A stretch of 64,000 nucleotides of DNA from Gnetum montanum (taxonomy: Eukaryota > Streptophyta > Gnetopsida > Gnetales > Gnetaceae): contig MNCI01006893.1 of the NCBI GenBank assembly GCA_015680685.1, positions 1-64,000 on the forward strand, in the 5' to 3' direction. Of the stretch, positions 34,480-45,599 are shown piece by piece. Every line of letters begins with the position of its first letter. Position 1 is the first letter of the stretch. Both the position numbers and the translations under genes were made by a program. The notes beneath the pieces were generated by a model. It was given only the letters and a program-made list of their open reading frames with translations. It was not told where the DNA came from and did no database searches.

Positions 34480-35640
34480 ACTTCATGGAAATCAATGAAC
34501 ACCTTTACAAGGTGTGCACTAATGGCCTATTTTGTTGGTGTGTCCCTAATATGGATCAACTATGTGTTCTCTAGGATGCTTATGAAGGTCCTTGTGAAGG
34601 AAACTATGTAGGGAGGCACATGATTATAAAAATCTTGATGGTAGAATACTATTGGCCTACAATCTTTAAGGATGCCCATTAGTTTGTCTGATCTTGTGAA
34701 CATTATCAAAGAGATCGTGGGATGGCCACACAAATGGAGAATCCTCAATAGTGGATTCAACCACTAGAATCCTTTGACATATGGGGCATTAACTTCATGG
34801 ATCCCATCACAACCATGTCCAATGGAAAGGAATATACCATCATAGTTGTCAACTACTACACTAAATTGGTAGAAGTAGTAGGCATCACCAACTGTGCATC
34901 ATCTACTACTACTATATTTGTATAACAAAATGCTATAAATAGGTTTGGCGTGCCATGTGTACTAATTTCTAACAATGGAACTCATTTTACATGTGCCACC
35001 TTTCAAAAAATTATGCAATGCTTGTGGGTTAAACATAAATTAATAACATCCTATTATTCCCAAGCCAACAGTCAAGTAAAGGTAACTAACAAGGAGATCA
35101 CAAAGATCCTAACAAGGACCATAAGAAAATATTAGAGAGATTGGAGCACAAAACTTAATGATGTCCTTTGGGCCTAACACTTAACATGGAAGCTCCCTAT
35201 TGGCTACTCTCCCTATGAGCTAGTGTACAGAAAACTTCCAATGCTCCCAATTCAATCTAAGCTCTGTACACTCTCAACAACTTGTGAACTAAATCTTAAC
35301 TTTAGTCTAGCATAAAAAAAAAAGACTGATCAACCTCAATGTGCTAGATGAAAATTGATTAGTGGCCCTATCTTTGAAGGAAGTGCACAAGGCATTTAAT
35401 AAAAAATGACATGGCCTCAGAATATGGAAAGTGAAATTTTAACCAAGAGATGAGGTTCTCTACTAGAACCCCACACACGTACCCCAAAAAATAAAATTCC
35501 AAACGTTGTGGGAGGAACCTTATATAATTAACAAAACCTTTTCTTTTAAGGCCATGACCATATAAAAACATAAGAACCCAAATAAAAAGTAGTTGGTTAA
35601 GATACAACAAGTAAAACCTTTCCATGCATCCAAGTAAGCC
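34480..35640 (+). pseudogene. Integrase of A with all three catalytic acids lost
   Basis: The zinc-binding part (34,570-34,720) reads EGPCEGNYVGRHMIIKIL, then EYYWPTIFKDAH and SCEHYQ. The catalytic core starts ESFDIWGINFMDPI (34,767), continues to RFGVPCVLISNNGTHFTCAT (34,945) and SYYSQANSQVKVTNKEITKI (35,050). By comparison with the family, the catalytic D, D and E stand here as N (AAC), N (AAC) and K (AAG), each a G-to-A change. The C-terminal part (YSPYELVYRK.., 35,205) continues to about 35,640 and is duplicated in inverse at 40,780-41,230. Confidence 0.85.
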
Positions 35641-35703
35641 AATGCAACAAATACTTCAACGAATGGACAACAATGCTCAATTTTTCGAATCTCCATCTTC
35701 TAA

Positions 35704-35723
35704 CTTAGTCATGGGGGAGATGG
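35704..35723 (+). other. Internal polypurine tract of A
   Basis: CTTAGTCATGGGGGAGATGG lies just after the integrase frame. The first 14 bases equal A's terminal tract (63,550-63,563). It is followed by an A/T-rich spacer. Confidence 0.65.
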
Positions 35724-35916
35724 CCATCTATGCTAATCATCCATATGGATCCTTAGTTTTTCTATTTTTTGTTTGTCATATTTTTTATCTTACAATTTAT
35801 TTATTTTACACGTTTTTATTTTTAAATTTTTTTCTATTTTACACCATTTTTTGTTTTACATAATTGTTAGTACATTTAAATCTTTCTTGAATCTTTTAAA
35901 AGCATCTAGCATTCTG

Positions 35917-38751
35917 AAGGACCTTCACTGGCTTTATGCACATGTGGTGGCTGAGGTGGTTGAGGCTATCCTACTGCTACTATAACTTCAGTTGGAAGAC
36001 AAAAGCATCTAGCAATGCCTCATTTTCTCTTCTTTACTCTTGGGATCATTCATGATCCACGTAACTTCATCGATGTGCGCTAGGGTTGGAACATCCCAAG
36101 GATAAGGCAAAATAGGAAATAACTCCTTAACATTGACAAACTAGGTTGAAAATTACTTACTGAACCCTCAGAGTGTGTCTTGTAGTACCTGGTATTGGTT
36201 CATTCTTTTGGCCAAGTTATTCATAACTAATCTTTGGTTAGTGAATTTGGCCTTGAGAACCTAGAGTTTAGCATTTTCCACTACAAGATTTTGTTTGATG
36301 TCTTTATGAGTCTTGAACTCAACCTTATANATTTTGTTTGATGTCTTTATGAGTCTTGAACTCAACCTTATACAACAAGTACAAGCTAGCCACTTGCTTC
36401 TAAAGTCTAGACCACAACCGTCCGATAGTCAAGATTGCCAAGTTTACGTAGTAGATATTGGACAACTCCATGTATTTAGTCATCTCTTTAATCTACAATT
36501 CCTTCATGAATATTTCTACCTTATTATAGATATCAATTCCATCAATGATAGGTTGCCATATTTCTTTACCTTGCTAGAGTTTTTGGAAGGCCTCATTAAT
36601 CTTTGCCTTCACTAGTTGGATATGTTTTTTATTCACCTTCTTTTTTCGGCTAGCTTAGTCTTTGTAATGATTTTTAACTTTTTCAAATTTCAAAGCCTTA
36701 TTTTTCCAAGAAGTGATCTCAATGGTTGATTTCTTGCACAAGATGTGGACCTCATCCATGGAGAGATTACAATGCTTTGCTATCAATATCCTTAATTCAA
36801 TGTTTGCCTAGTGAGCTGCTTCTGCTGTTGATGAATAAATTCTTCCATTTGTTATTTTTATGCATCAACATTTTGTAGGCCATGATTTTCTATGGTCAAG
36901 GACTCATTCTCTTGATGATTCTACATCAAGTCCTTCCATACTACATGCATTATAGCTTTTTCTACTAACTCATTGAAGATTGTTGTTACTATTTCTTCCT
37001 CAACCCACTTAAAGCTATTTTTGAAGATGTTAAAAAGCTTCATCTCGTGTTAATGTAAGGTTGATAAGGGCAGGGTCAGTAATTCGGTCATGCAATTCAG
37101 CAACTTTTGTAGCCAAGCATTGATTATGTGCTTGAGCTATTTTAAGTTGCCCTTCTAAAATGAGGCATTTTCCCTTTGCCTCTAGTAGCTTTGACTGGGT
37201 TGTAGTGATGATGTCCAGAAAATCAAAGATATCTAGAATCGGTTACCCGATTCCCACCAGTTAATCCAATAGTTCTTTATGCTAGGTTACACTTAATCTC
37301 CCGCTGATTGTCCCTACAAACATCTACACATCTCTCAGTGTAGAAACATCTAGTTCAAGTACCGTAGGTGCATAAAATACCTCAATGATTTAATCAGAAA
37401 TAATCTCTACAGCTATCTTTTACCCCTAGTGCTACATCACCAATATGATTGCCTCCTCACCCTCCTCCAAGCACACCAAAAAGGAAGCAGCATTCTTAAA
37501 TATTTCTGGGAATAGATGATGCTAAGTGAGAGACACCATCACCTCTTGGGCACTTCTATTTGACCTCATAAGTAACTACGTTCATTGGGAATACAACATT
37601 AATCCACCTCCCTCAAATTGTTTGATTATACGAGCCACTTCTTTGAGGTGACTCATTACTAATTTGTACACAGATGGGTCTCCACTACTAGTTCTTACCT
37701 GCTACTCTCATTGTTACAAGAGCTATTCTTGGATTTTCTACATGCACTCAATCAAGCTGTGGGCCTTTGGTGTTTGTTCATAAGTAGGTGGTGGAGGTGG
37801 TCATGGCAAGTATCTTGTCTTTCATCATTTCAATCCACAAAGCAATGGGAGAATGTTTGAGTGTATGATTTGCATAGTGGACTATCCCTACCCTTTTACA
37901 TAATTTTCTAATTAAGTAAGGGAAGGGCATGGTTTTTCTTCCACATTTATTCTTCTTGAATTTCTTCTCTATCTTCAGATAGATTAGTTGTGAAAGATTT
38001 GCTAGAAATTTTCTGCTTAGAGTGGCACATGCTTGGGTAGAGAAGGCTATCATCTTACTGGGCCTTACTGTTGGATTGAGGTAGTAAGTTTCTATCTTAA
38101 AATAAACTCTCTCTACCAATGTGAGTGTGCCAAACTCCTTGTGGTCAACCCCATAACACCACTAAGTTCACTCCTTCTTTGCTTCAAGATCATCTTGTGT
38201 GAACAACTATACTAGTTGTGTTCCTACATCAAGCATCCCAAGAACTTGTGTAATGGCTTCTACTAAATAGGATACTTGGGTATCCTTAATTTTCACAGTG
38301 GCTTCCACTCTTCTATTATTATAGAAGAGATACTTTTCTCCCATGCACCACTTCCCACTAGAGGTGATGATTGGCCACATGGGAGAGGCTTGTAGTTGAG
38401 CTCTTACATCCTCTAGAGCTCGTTCAAGGAATGACCTAAAGTTTAGTTCTTAAAGAATTGAGCATTGAATTTTACGGATCCCGATTCTATCAAAATATGC
38501 TTGTGTGAGTGTGACTTTTAGTTTGGGTACAAGGCCTAGTGCCTCACCTCATTGTGAATATTTGACGTAGCTTCTTCTTTGGGAATTTGTTGGACAGATT
38601 CCACCTTAACCTCATCTCTAAGATGTCTTGTTTCATGGATTTCCTTAGACTACTCTTGACCATGTTCTTTTTGGCCCCTTCCTCCTCTGGGTCACTTCTC
38701 CCATGGTTGTAATGGACCTTCCTCTTATAGTCTCTTTAGTCTTAGTGTCAT
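35917..38751 (-). pseudogene. Env-position extra ORF, full-length copy in C
   Basis: ATG at 38,751 (MTLRLKRL...) lies directly after region X, as in A. Best blocks: LNFRSFLERALEDVRAQLQA (38,440), KWCMGEKYLFYNN, VKIKDTQVSYLVEAITQVL, a 113-codon open stretch 38,119-37,778 with MPFPYLIRKLCKRVGIVHYA, and a helical C-terminal half (37,200-36,600; e.g. LLEAKGKCLILEGQLKIAQA, KVAELHDRITDPALINLTLT) that looks like coiled coil. The C-terminus is Pro-rich. The 'LPFP.LI..LC...G' block recalls the 'putative plant transposon protein' domain common in plant repeats; I give that as a resemblance only. No signal peptide or membrane segment is apparent, so env function is not supported. A 42-bp duplication with an N (36,288-36,372) lies within it. 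Confidence 0.65.
36288..36372. repeat. Perfect 42-bp duplication around a single N
   Basis: ATTTTGTTTGATGTCTTTAT... (36,288-36,329) is repeated without a mismatch at 36,331-36,372, with the N at 36,330 between. In a region where old repeats differ widely, this is best read as two contig ends that overlap but were not merged. Confidence 0.85.
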
Positions 38752-40330
38752 CCCTAATCACACATAACAATGAATTAGTAATTATTATGTAACTTAAAAT
38801 TATTGGAATACCTTATCCCATAAGGGAGTTACATTTGGCTAAGGTGTGATTATGGCTGGATTGATTAGATATTTAATTATTAATTTAATCTTTGATTTAT
38901 CGAAGTTGTTGGAAGGGTTAAATTCTTCAAAAATTAATGATTTAATAGCATATGCATATTAATCCTTTGTGGGAGTTAGGAAAATTTTCAAAAAAATTTC
39001 ATCAAAACCTTGGGGTTTGCTACCCCCATGACTAAGAGCTTACCTTCGGTAACTATACAATCAAAGAACAAGATGATTTGGATAAACAGTGCATGAGTTA
39101 GAGGCTTGGGAAGGTTTTAGGATTTGAAAAATGGCAAAAACTCCTTGGGCATTATGGACCAAATGTGAAAAAATGAAAAGTGTTTGGCAGTATTTATAGT
39201 ATTTTTGCATTGCATCAATGGGGCCTCATTGATGTGGTCAACTATGTCGATGGGGCCTTGTCAATGCAGTAGTTGATCACCATTGACTTTCATTGACTTG
39301 GTTAAAATTTGGAATTTACATAGATATTTTGAACAAAATTAGGATCAAATGGAAGCCCAAACAACCATGAACATGATGAAAATGTGAGAAGAACGTGTTG
39401 AAGTTCCAAAATTTAAGAAATGTAAAAAAATGGGTAAAATGGTAAAATGGAGGGGGGTTCAAGGAGTAGAGAGTGGGTTGCATAACAAAAAATGCAAAAG
39501 ATAGGATTGTAGCAATGTCTAAGGTAAGGGGCTTAACTAACCAAACCAAGAGGTATGCAAGTGGGTCCTCCCTATAGTAGGCACAAGCCCTTATTTCTCT
39601 CACATAATTCCAAATAAGGAGTCTGTGGACCCCATAGTTGATTAATGGTCATGAAAAGTTAAGGACCAATAAAAATAATCTATCCAATAATTCCAACATG
39701 TCAAACTAAGACATTGAGCATAACATAAAAATTGGTAGTAAGGTAAGTTATGGAAGCATAGATGGATGACTAAGAAGGTGAAATGGAATCCCGAATTGAA
39801 GTCGTAAGAAGTCCCTTGTGGTATGTGTGTTTAAAATGACTTGAGAAGATTCATCCTTGGTCCAAACCAAAACTAGCCTCTTTCAATGAATTTGCATCAC
39901 CACTACAAGATCAAGCTACTTAATCAAGACACAAGAGTGCTTCCATAAAACAACCACGATTCCATAAAGAGAAGAAAAGAGAAGTAGAAAGTGTGAGAGA
40001 GAGAAAGAGCCTTAGTTAGAGAGGACCTTCAGGCATGGGTGCATGTCTTTCTAGTCCCATAACCAATGCTTATAACCCATATATTTATCTAAGAGGTGTG
40101 CTTTCAATTCCTATCATGTTTTTTTAAATGAATTTTTGGATAGGAACAACACCATAAAAAGACTTTATTTGACTTCCTATTAGTGGTTAGAATGGAATGG
40201 TAAGAAGTTCATGAAAAATACCCAAACACTCAAGTAAGTAGAAGAGTACAAAGAGTATTAAATTCCCTTGAAGTGACACACTCTACAAACCTTTGAATCT
40301 TTTCCAGTTCTGGAACTACCAAGGTTTCTT
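38752..40330 (-). mobile_element. Region X of C
   Basis: This pairs in inverse with 41,240-42,837. The minus strand has a TATA box (TATAAATA, plus 39,191-39,198), 'CCATCGACATAG' and 'CCATTGATGCAA' boxes like those of the LTRs, and the marker block at 40,030. Confidence 0.65.
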
Positions 40331-40750
40331 TAATAGAAGGGATCTTAAATTCCTAGAACAAAGAAAATAATAAAGTTTATTGGATGGGAGAATGGCATGG
40401 ACTCACTACCTATTCCATAAAAAATAAACCATGTCCTAGTCATCAAACATCAGAATTCAAAAATAAAAACCAAACATCAACAATCACAACATTCAACAAA
40501 AACCATCATTAGTAAATAACAACAGTGACACTGTGTCCTGTGGCAATAAAGCACTTTTATTAGAAAAAATAATGAAAATTCATACTTAAACAAAACAAAA
40601 CAAAGTAAAATATATAGGAAATTGTAAAATAATCAAGAAAATGGAAAAAATTTGAAAATAAAAAATTTGTAATATAAATTACTTGTAAAATTAAAAATGT
40701 GGAAAATAAAAAGTAGGAAAACTGAGAAGCCATATGGATTGTTAGCACAG

Positions 40751-40774
40751 ATGGCCATCTCCCCCATGACTAAG
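40751..40774 (-). other. Internal polypurine tract of C
   Basis: Minus strand CTTAGTCATGGGGGAGATGG is identical to A over these 20 bases (35,704-35,723). Confidence 0.65.
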
Positions 40775-41230
40775 TTGGAAGAAGAAGATTTTAAAAATGG
40801 AATGTAGTTATTCATCCATTAAGGTGGTAGTTGCATTAGCCCATCTTGGTTTGAGAAATGGTTTTACTTGTTGGATATTAACCAACTGCTTTTTATTTGG
40901 GCTTTTAGGCTTGTAGATCAACATGGCCTCAGAGGGAAAGGCTTGATCAATTATATAAGGTCCCTCCTACAATGTTTGAAATTTTATCTTCTGGGGTACA
41001 TTTGTGTGGTTCCAATAGAGGACCTTATCTCTTGGTTAAAGTTTTACTTTCTGTATTTTTAGGTCATGATGTTGCTTATTGAATGCCTTATGCACCTCAT
41101 TCAAAGATAGGGCCACTAATCAATTTTTATCTAGCACATTCAAGTTGATTAATCTTTATTTCTATCCTAGACTTAGGTTAAGATCTAGATCACAGGCTAT
41201 GGATAGTGTACAAAGCTCATTACTTTCATT
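40775..41230 (-). pseudogene. Integrase C-terminal end in C
   Basis: Minus-strand text pairs with A 35,240-35,700: 'GTGTACAAAGCTCATTAC' region, 'CATTCAATAAGCAACATCAT', 'GAGATAAGGTCCTCTATTGG' and 'CAAGTAAAACCATTTCTCAA'. The remaining frame is short and broken. Confidence 0.65.
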
Positions 41231-41239
41231 AAATAAACC

Positions 41240-42837
41240 TTTAATAAATTGGTAACCTTGGTAGTTTCTGGAATTGAGAAGGATTTAAAGGTTTGTACAG
41301 GGTATGACTTCAAGGGGACAAAATACTCTTTGTACTCGTCTACTTACTTAGGTACTTGAGTGTTTTCATAGACTTCTTACTATTCCATATCATCTAATAA
41401 TAGGAAGCCAAATTACATATTTGCATGGTGTGGTTCCCATCCAAAAAGAAAAAAGAAAGATAGAAAAAATAAAAAAATAAAACATGATGAAATTTACAGC
41501 ACATCCCTTAGATAAATAAATGGGCTACAAGCACTGGTTATGGAACTAAAAAGACATGTTACCTATGCCTAAAGGTCCCCTTTAACTAAGGCCCTCTCTC
41601 ACTTCCTACTTCTCTTTTCTTCTCTTTATAAAATAGTGGTTGTTCTGTGGATGCACTCTTGTGTGTCAAAAAGATGGATTGATCTTAGAGTGACAATGTG
41701 AAGTTGCTGAAAGGGGTTAGTTTTGGTCTAGACTAAGGATGGATCTTTTGAGGTCATTTTAAACACAAAACTCCACAAGGGACTTCTTATGACCTTGGTT
41801 TAGAATTCCATTCCACCTTCACCATAATCCATCTATGCTAATTGTAATTCACCTCACTGCCAAAGTCAATGTTCTTGATTTGGTGTCTTGGTCTAACGTA
41901 TTTGAATTCTTAGGTAGAATCTTATGAGTTATGGTCCTTAACGTCCATTGATCATTAATCACTCATGGGGCCCATGGACTCCTTAGGTTGAGGTTATGCA
42001 AGGGCAAACAAGGCATGTGCCTACTATGGGAAGGATCCACTTGCATATCTCTTGGTTGGGTTCATTAAGTACCTTATCCTTAGATATTTTTACAATTAGA
42101 ATCTTTTGTACACCCATCTTCTGCATTACACCATGTACTCTTTTATATATTTTATTTAATAAACATGCTATCTATGCAATTTTTCATTTTTTTAGCTTTT
42201 AAAGATCCTCTTCAATGATCGTTATCATATTCTTGACTTTTTTGAAATTCCATGGACCCAAAATTCATTGAAAAATTCCTTATATTTTTCGAGATATTCA
42301 AATTTGAAAATTTTTTCCTATGGGCCCCATCGATGGAGCAAACCTATATACAAGGCCTCGTTGATGTAAGGGAAAAATAGTATATATATGTGCAACCCCA
42401 CTTGAAAACTTTTACATTTTTTCATAAATGCCAAAGGAGTTTTTCAATTATTCAAAGCCTAGAACCTTCCAAAGATCATAACTTCCTAACCATTTATCCA
42501 AATCACTCTTTTATTCAACCCTGCAACTATTGGAGGTAAGCTCTTCATCATGGAAGCCACAAATATGCCATTTTTGATAAAAATGTTTTCACCATTTTTC
42601 TAACTCCCACAAAGGTTTAACTAACAACTCAACTGTTAAACACCAACTTACAAGAGTTAAACCTTTCAAACAAGCTCTAGTGACATTTACAATAAATAGC
42701 TAATAACCTAATAATAAAATAAGTAATCTACCATGGTCCAATCTTAGCCAAAGTGTAACTAACTAATGAGAGAAGGTATTCAAAAATTTAAGGTTACACA
42801 TTATATGTACTAATCCATGGATGTGTTGTAACTATAG
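41240..42837 (+). mobile_element. Region X of A (LTR-like, upstream of the extra ORF)
   Basis: Non-coding, about 1.6 kb. It contains the marker block in inverse (41,555-41,580), GGGCCCCATCGATGGAGC (42,324), CTCGTTGATGTAAGG (42,357), a TATA box TATATATA (42,381-42,388) and a leader of ~450 bp to the ATG at 42,838. 'CATCGATGGGG' boxes just upstream of a TATA box are also the hallmark of this family's LTRs (63,690-63,770 and 55,830-55,900), so X may derive from an LTR. Confidence 0.65.
42381..42388 (+). promoter_or_regulatory. TATA box of region X
   Basis: TATATATA lies 450 bp before the extra ORF. The inverted copy has TATAAATA at the matching place (39,191-39,198). It could drive a separate transcript for the extra ORF. 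Confidence 0.5.
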
Positions 42838-42943
42838 ATGGTACTAAAGGGAAAGCACACGCAAGAAGCAGGACCATCTCAACCTAGGGAGAAACAAACT
42901 AGAATGGGAAGAGGCCAAGAATAGGCCAAGGAAGAACCACTAG
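42838..42943 (+). pseudogene. Extra ORF of A, N-terminal exon-like piece before B
   Basis: ATG 42,838 reads MVLKGKHTQEAGPSQPREKQ and, after one TAG, ends in ..KEEPL at the insertion point of B. The frame resumes without shift after the second ACTAG at 60,573 (ETHAAGPLRKEVEVESI). The uninterrupted C copy (38,751 downward, ..KEIHETRHLRDEVKVESV) confirms the join. Confidence 0.75.
42939..42943. repeat. Target-site duplication of B, left copy
   Basis: ACTAG is repeated at 60,568-60,572, flush with both LTR ends. Confidence 0.9.
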
Positions 42944-44478
42944 TGTAATAATCAAAAATGTTGATTGTTGGAACATTGAGGTCCATAATGCATAGCCTAA
43001 CCTTGAATTTGCACAAGAGCCTACTGGAGGCAGAGACAGGGTGCCTTGAATGGTTTAGCTGATCAAATAGGAACTTACTAGATGCAACATGGATGCAACA
43101 TGGTGAGTTGTAGTGCTAATGCGAAACAATGCTAAGTATTCAATTGGTGTTAATGGTGTCAACAAGGTTGAGCATAGTTAAGATTTTTGATGAAAATGAG
43201 GGTGTCAAGGTGTAGAGACTGCTACCCAAACATAGTTCTAGGCACAACTATGTAGTGAAATAACAAAAAAATGCAAGTAAAATGTTGAAAATGCAAAGAG
43301 AGGGAGAGAGGAGTGGAACACCATCCTAAACAGGGTTGAGCATAGTTAATACCAAAAGCGGTTAGGAGGTATGTAGTGTAGAATGGGTGCAGTGGACAAT
43401 GTAGTCATAGTCTTGGAGGTGTTTGGCCATAAAGACTAGCATTTTGCTGAGGTGTCTATGTTTTTTTGGTTTGGCACCATGGTGTACCATTGGCTGCAGT
43501 GTTTTGATGAATTGTGGTGGTCTGCAACTTCGCCAATATTCCTTTGGTCCTCTTCCAAGTGCTCCTTAGGTTTGCCAAGTCTTTGATTTGCCAATTTGCC
43601 AACCTTGAATTTTGCTAACCTCTAAAATTTACCAACCCCAAAAATTTTGAGGATGCAACTATTTATAGGGTCAGGATTAGCTCAAGATATGGGATGGCTA
43701 CCACATGGAAAAGGGGAAGGTTTGGACTATGCTCTTTGTTGTTCTTTGTTAGACTCTACAAGACTATGAGACTATGATTACACTGCCAATTACATGTGTA
43801 TGCATTGAGAGGATAACAGGATATCTAAAAAAAATGAAACTTGGAGACTACACTCTAAGACTATGCTCTCCACTATCTTGCATAGGGTCAAGCATAGTTA
43901 CAATTCTGGGGCTAAAAAAATGGGATACAAAAAGAAGCATTTTGCTAACTACACTTGCCAAAGATGAGCTAGAGCTAAGTTAACTAGTGTTGCTATGTTG
44001 TGGAGGCTACTGGAGACTATTCTAGCTAACTATACTTGACTACACTCTAGACTCAAGGAGATCATAGTCCCACACTTAAGAAATTTTTTTGAAAATGGCC
44101 TCCTTGCTGAATATGCTCTCCATTGGAGGCTAACTATGCTTCCATCTAGGGTCAAGCATAGTCTTAACACTTAGAAAATTCCAAAAAAAACTAGGCCTTC
44201 ATGCTGACTACGCTCTTCATAAGAGGCTAACTATGATTTAGAGTAATGGAGAGCATAGTCCCAACACTTAGAAAAATTTGCAAAACACTAGCTTTGTGCT
44301 AACACTTAGAAAAAATTTCAAAACTAGTCTTCATGTTAACTACACTCTCCATGAGAGCATAGTTCTAACACACTCTTCATAAGAGGCTGACTACACTTTG
44401 GGGTAATGTAGAGCATAGTTCTAACACTTAGAAAAATTTATAGTCAAGATGCCATAGTTTAGATTTAGTGGTGTTTCA
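42944..44478 (-). repeat. 3' LTR of B
   Basis: The minus strand begins TGAAACACCACTAAATCTAA and ends TTTTTGATTATTACA (1,535 bp). The TATA box (minus) is at 43,661-43,667. Much of it is a degenerate array of 'GGAGAGCATAGTTAGC' units (43,980-44,430). Confidence 0.9.
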
Positions 44479-44496
44479 TTGGCCCCTCTTTGTTGA
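44479..44496 (-). other. Polypurine tract of B
   Basis: Minus strand CAACAAAGAGGGGCCAA directly precedes the 3' LTR start and is nearly identical to F (16,737-16,752). Confidence 0.8.
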
Positions 44497-45590
44497 CATC
44501 TCAAGGAATGGCCCAAGAGACATCAACAAACAATAGAAAAACACCACAGTAGACATGGCACCAACATTACTCTTTAGTGAGAGATCGAATGTCACTGCAC
44601 CGTGCTCAAGAGTGCTTTGGATAGTGTTATGCTAAACAGTAAGTCAGAAGTGGGAGTAAAAGGTGTAGGTGATGTGCTAGGGATAAAAGGGGAGATGAGG
44701 TGCAAGTAAGATGTTGTGATGTAAGGAAATCATAGCTGATGGTGACCATGGTACCAGAGTGGCTTGCCCTTGAAAACATTGACCTCTCATTGGAGTCATT
44801 GCGAGAGAGTCGGTATGGATTTCAAGCTGGACTAGTTGCAAAATTGCAGCACTGGTGGGCTACTTGGGGATGTGCTCTTTTCCTTTTTCTCTTTTTTATT
44901 TATTTTATCTTTTTTACTTTTAGTTTTTGTTGCAAAGAAAACCTGCTTTGGGCTCTGCACATTGCTAAATGCTTGCTATGAAGTTCTTTCCATCAACTAG
45001 CTTGCATGTAACTAGATTGGCTTTGCTTTGGTGTTTACGAAATTGCGTCATGTCTGTACAACAGGTGTTTCCTCCCTAGAATGAATTATGTTACATCTAC
45101 CTAGGCTTTGACTAGCCAACAAAGGCTTTCCATGGGACAACTTATGTTACATTCACCTTGGGTTCTGCAACTTAACTTAAAGAGGGTGCCATGTGGTCAC
45201 AACACATGAATGTCAAAGAGTTCTCAATCTTTGCTATGCTAGGAATGAAAGGATATAGGGATGTAGGAGTAGGTGTCAAAATGCTATAAAAAGATAATAG
45301 GTATATGCACTCTTGAGAGGCTTAGCTAGTCTAATCATGCACATCAAAGTGATGTGGTGACTTGCTATTGTGATGAGATAAGCCTTTGCATGATTGCTTG
45401 GGGCTTTGTCCTACAAACACAACTCCAAGAAGATAAGAAAACCACACAAGATATAAATGCAAACAAATTGTAGAGGTCAAAATTCAAAGGCTACACTGGC
45501 TACATGAGTTTCATAGATTATAAGTACCTTATTCTAAAATTGTATTATGCTCACTCACTTGATGTAGAGGATGAAAAAAATAATTAACAA
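44497..45590 (-). other. B 3' non-coding region conserved with F
   Basis: This pairs with F 15,790-16,736. It contains a two-unit block (plus 45,085-45,160: 'TTATGTTACATCTACC' and 'TTATGTTACATTCACC'). No coding block was recognised. Confidence 0.6.
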
Positions 45591-45599
45591 CTAACTGTG

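Larger units (their letters stand above)
35900..41240 (-). mobile_element. Inverted segment C of the Athila-like family inside A
   Basis: Minus-strand order: end of integrase (41,230-40,780), internal PPT (40,774-40,751), A/T-rich spacer (40,750-40,340), region X (40,330-38,752) and extra ORF (38,751-35,917). The right side, 35.9 kb, cuts into A's spacer after its internal PPT. A continues with region X from about 41,240. C has no LTR and no visible target duplication, and both of its ends lie inside family sequence, so it is a rearranged or abortively inserted piece. Its extra ORF is the uninterrupted reference for the one that B split in A. Confidence 0.7.

Noticed and set aside
35773-35985. 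Hydrophobic plus-strand frame that might look like membrane segments
   Set aside because: It is translated from the A/T-rich spacer after the internal PPT. Poly-T gives Phe/Leu runs in any frame.
39316-39603. 95-codon minus-strand frame in region X of C
   Set aside because: It is not preserved in the matching region X of A (41.9-42.3 kb).
44739-44981. Plus-strand frame starting MVTMVPEWLALENIDLSLES
   Set aside because: It lies antisense in the 3' non-coding region of B and has no counterpart in F.
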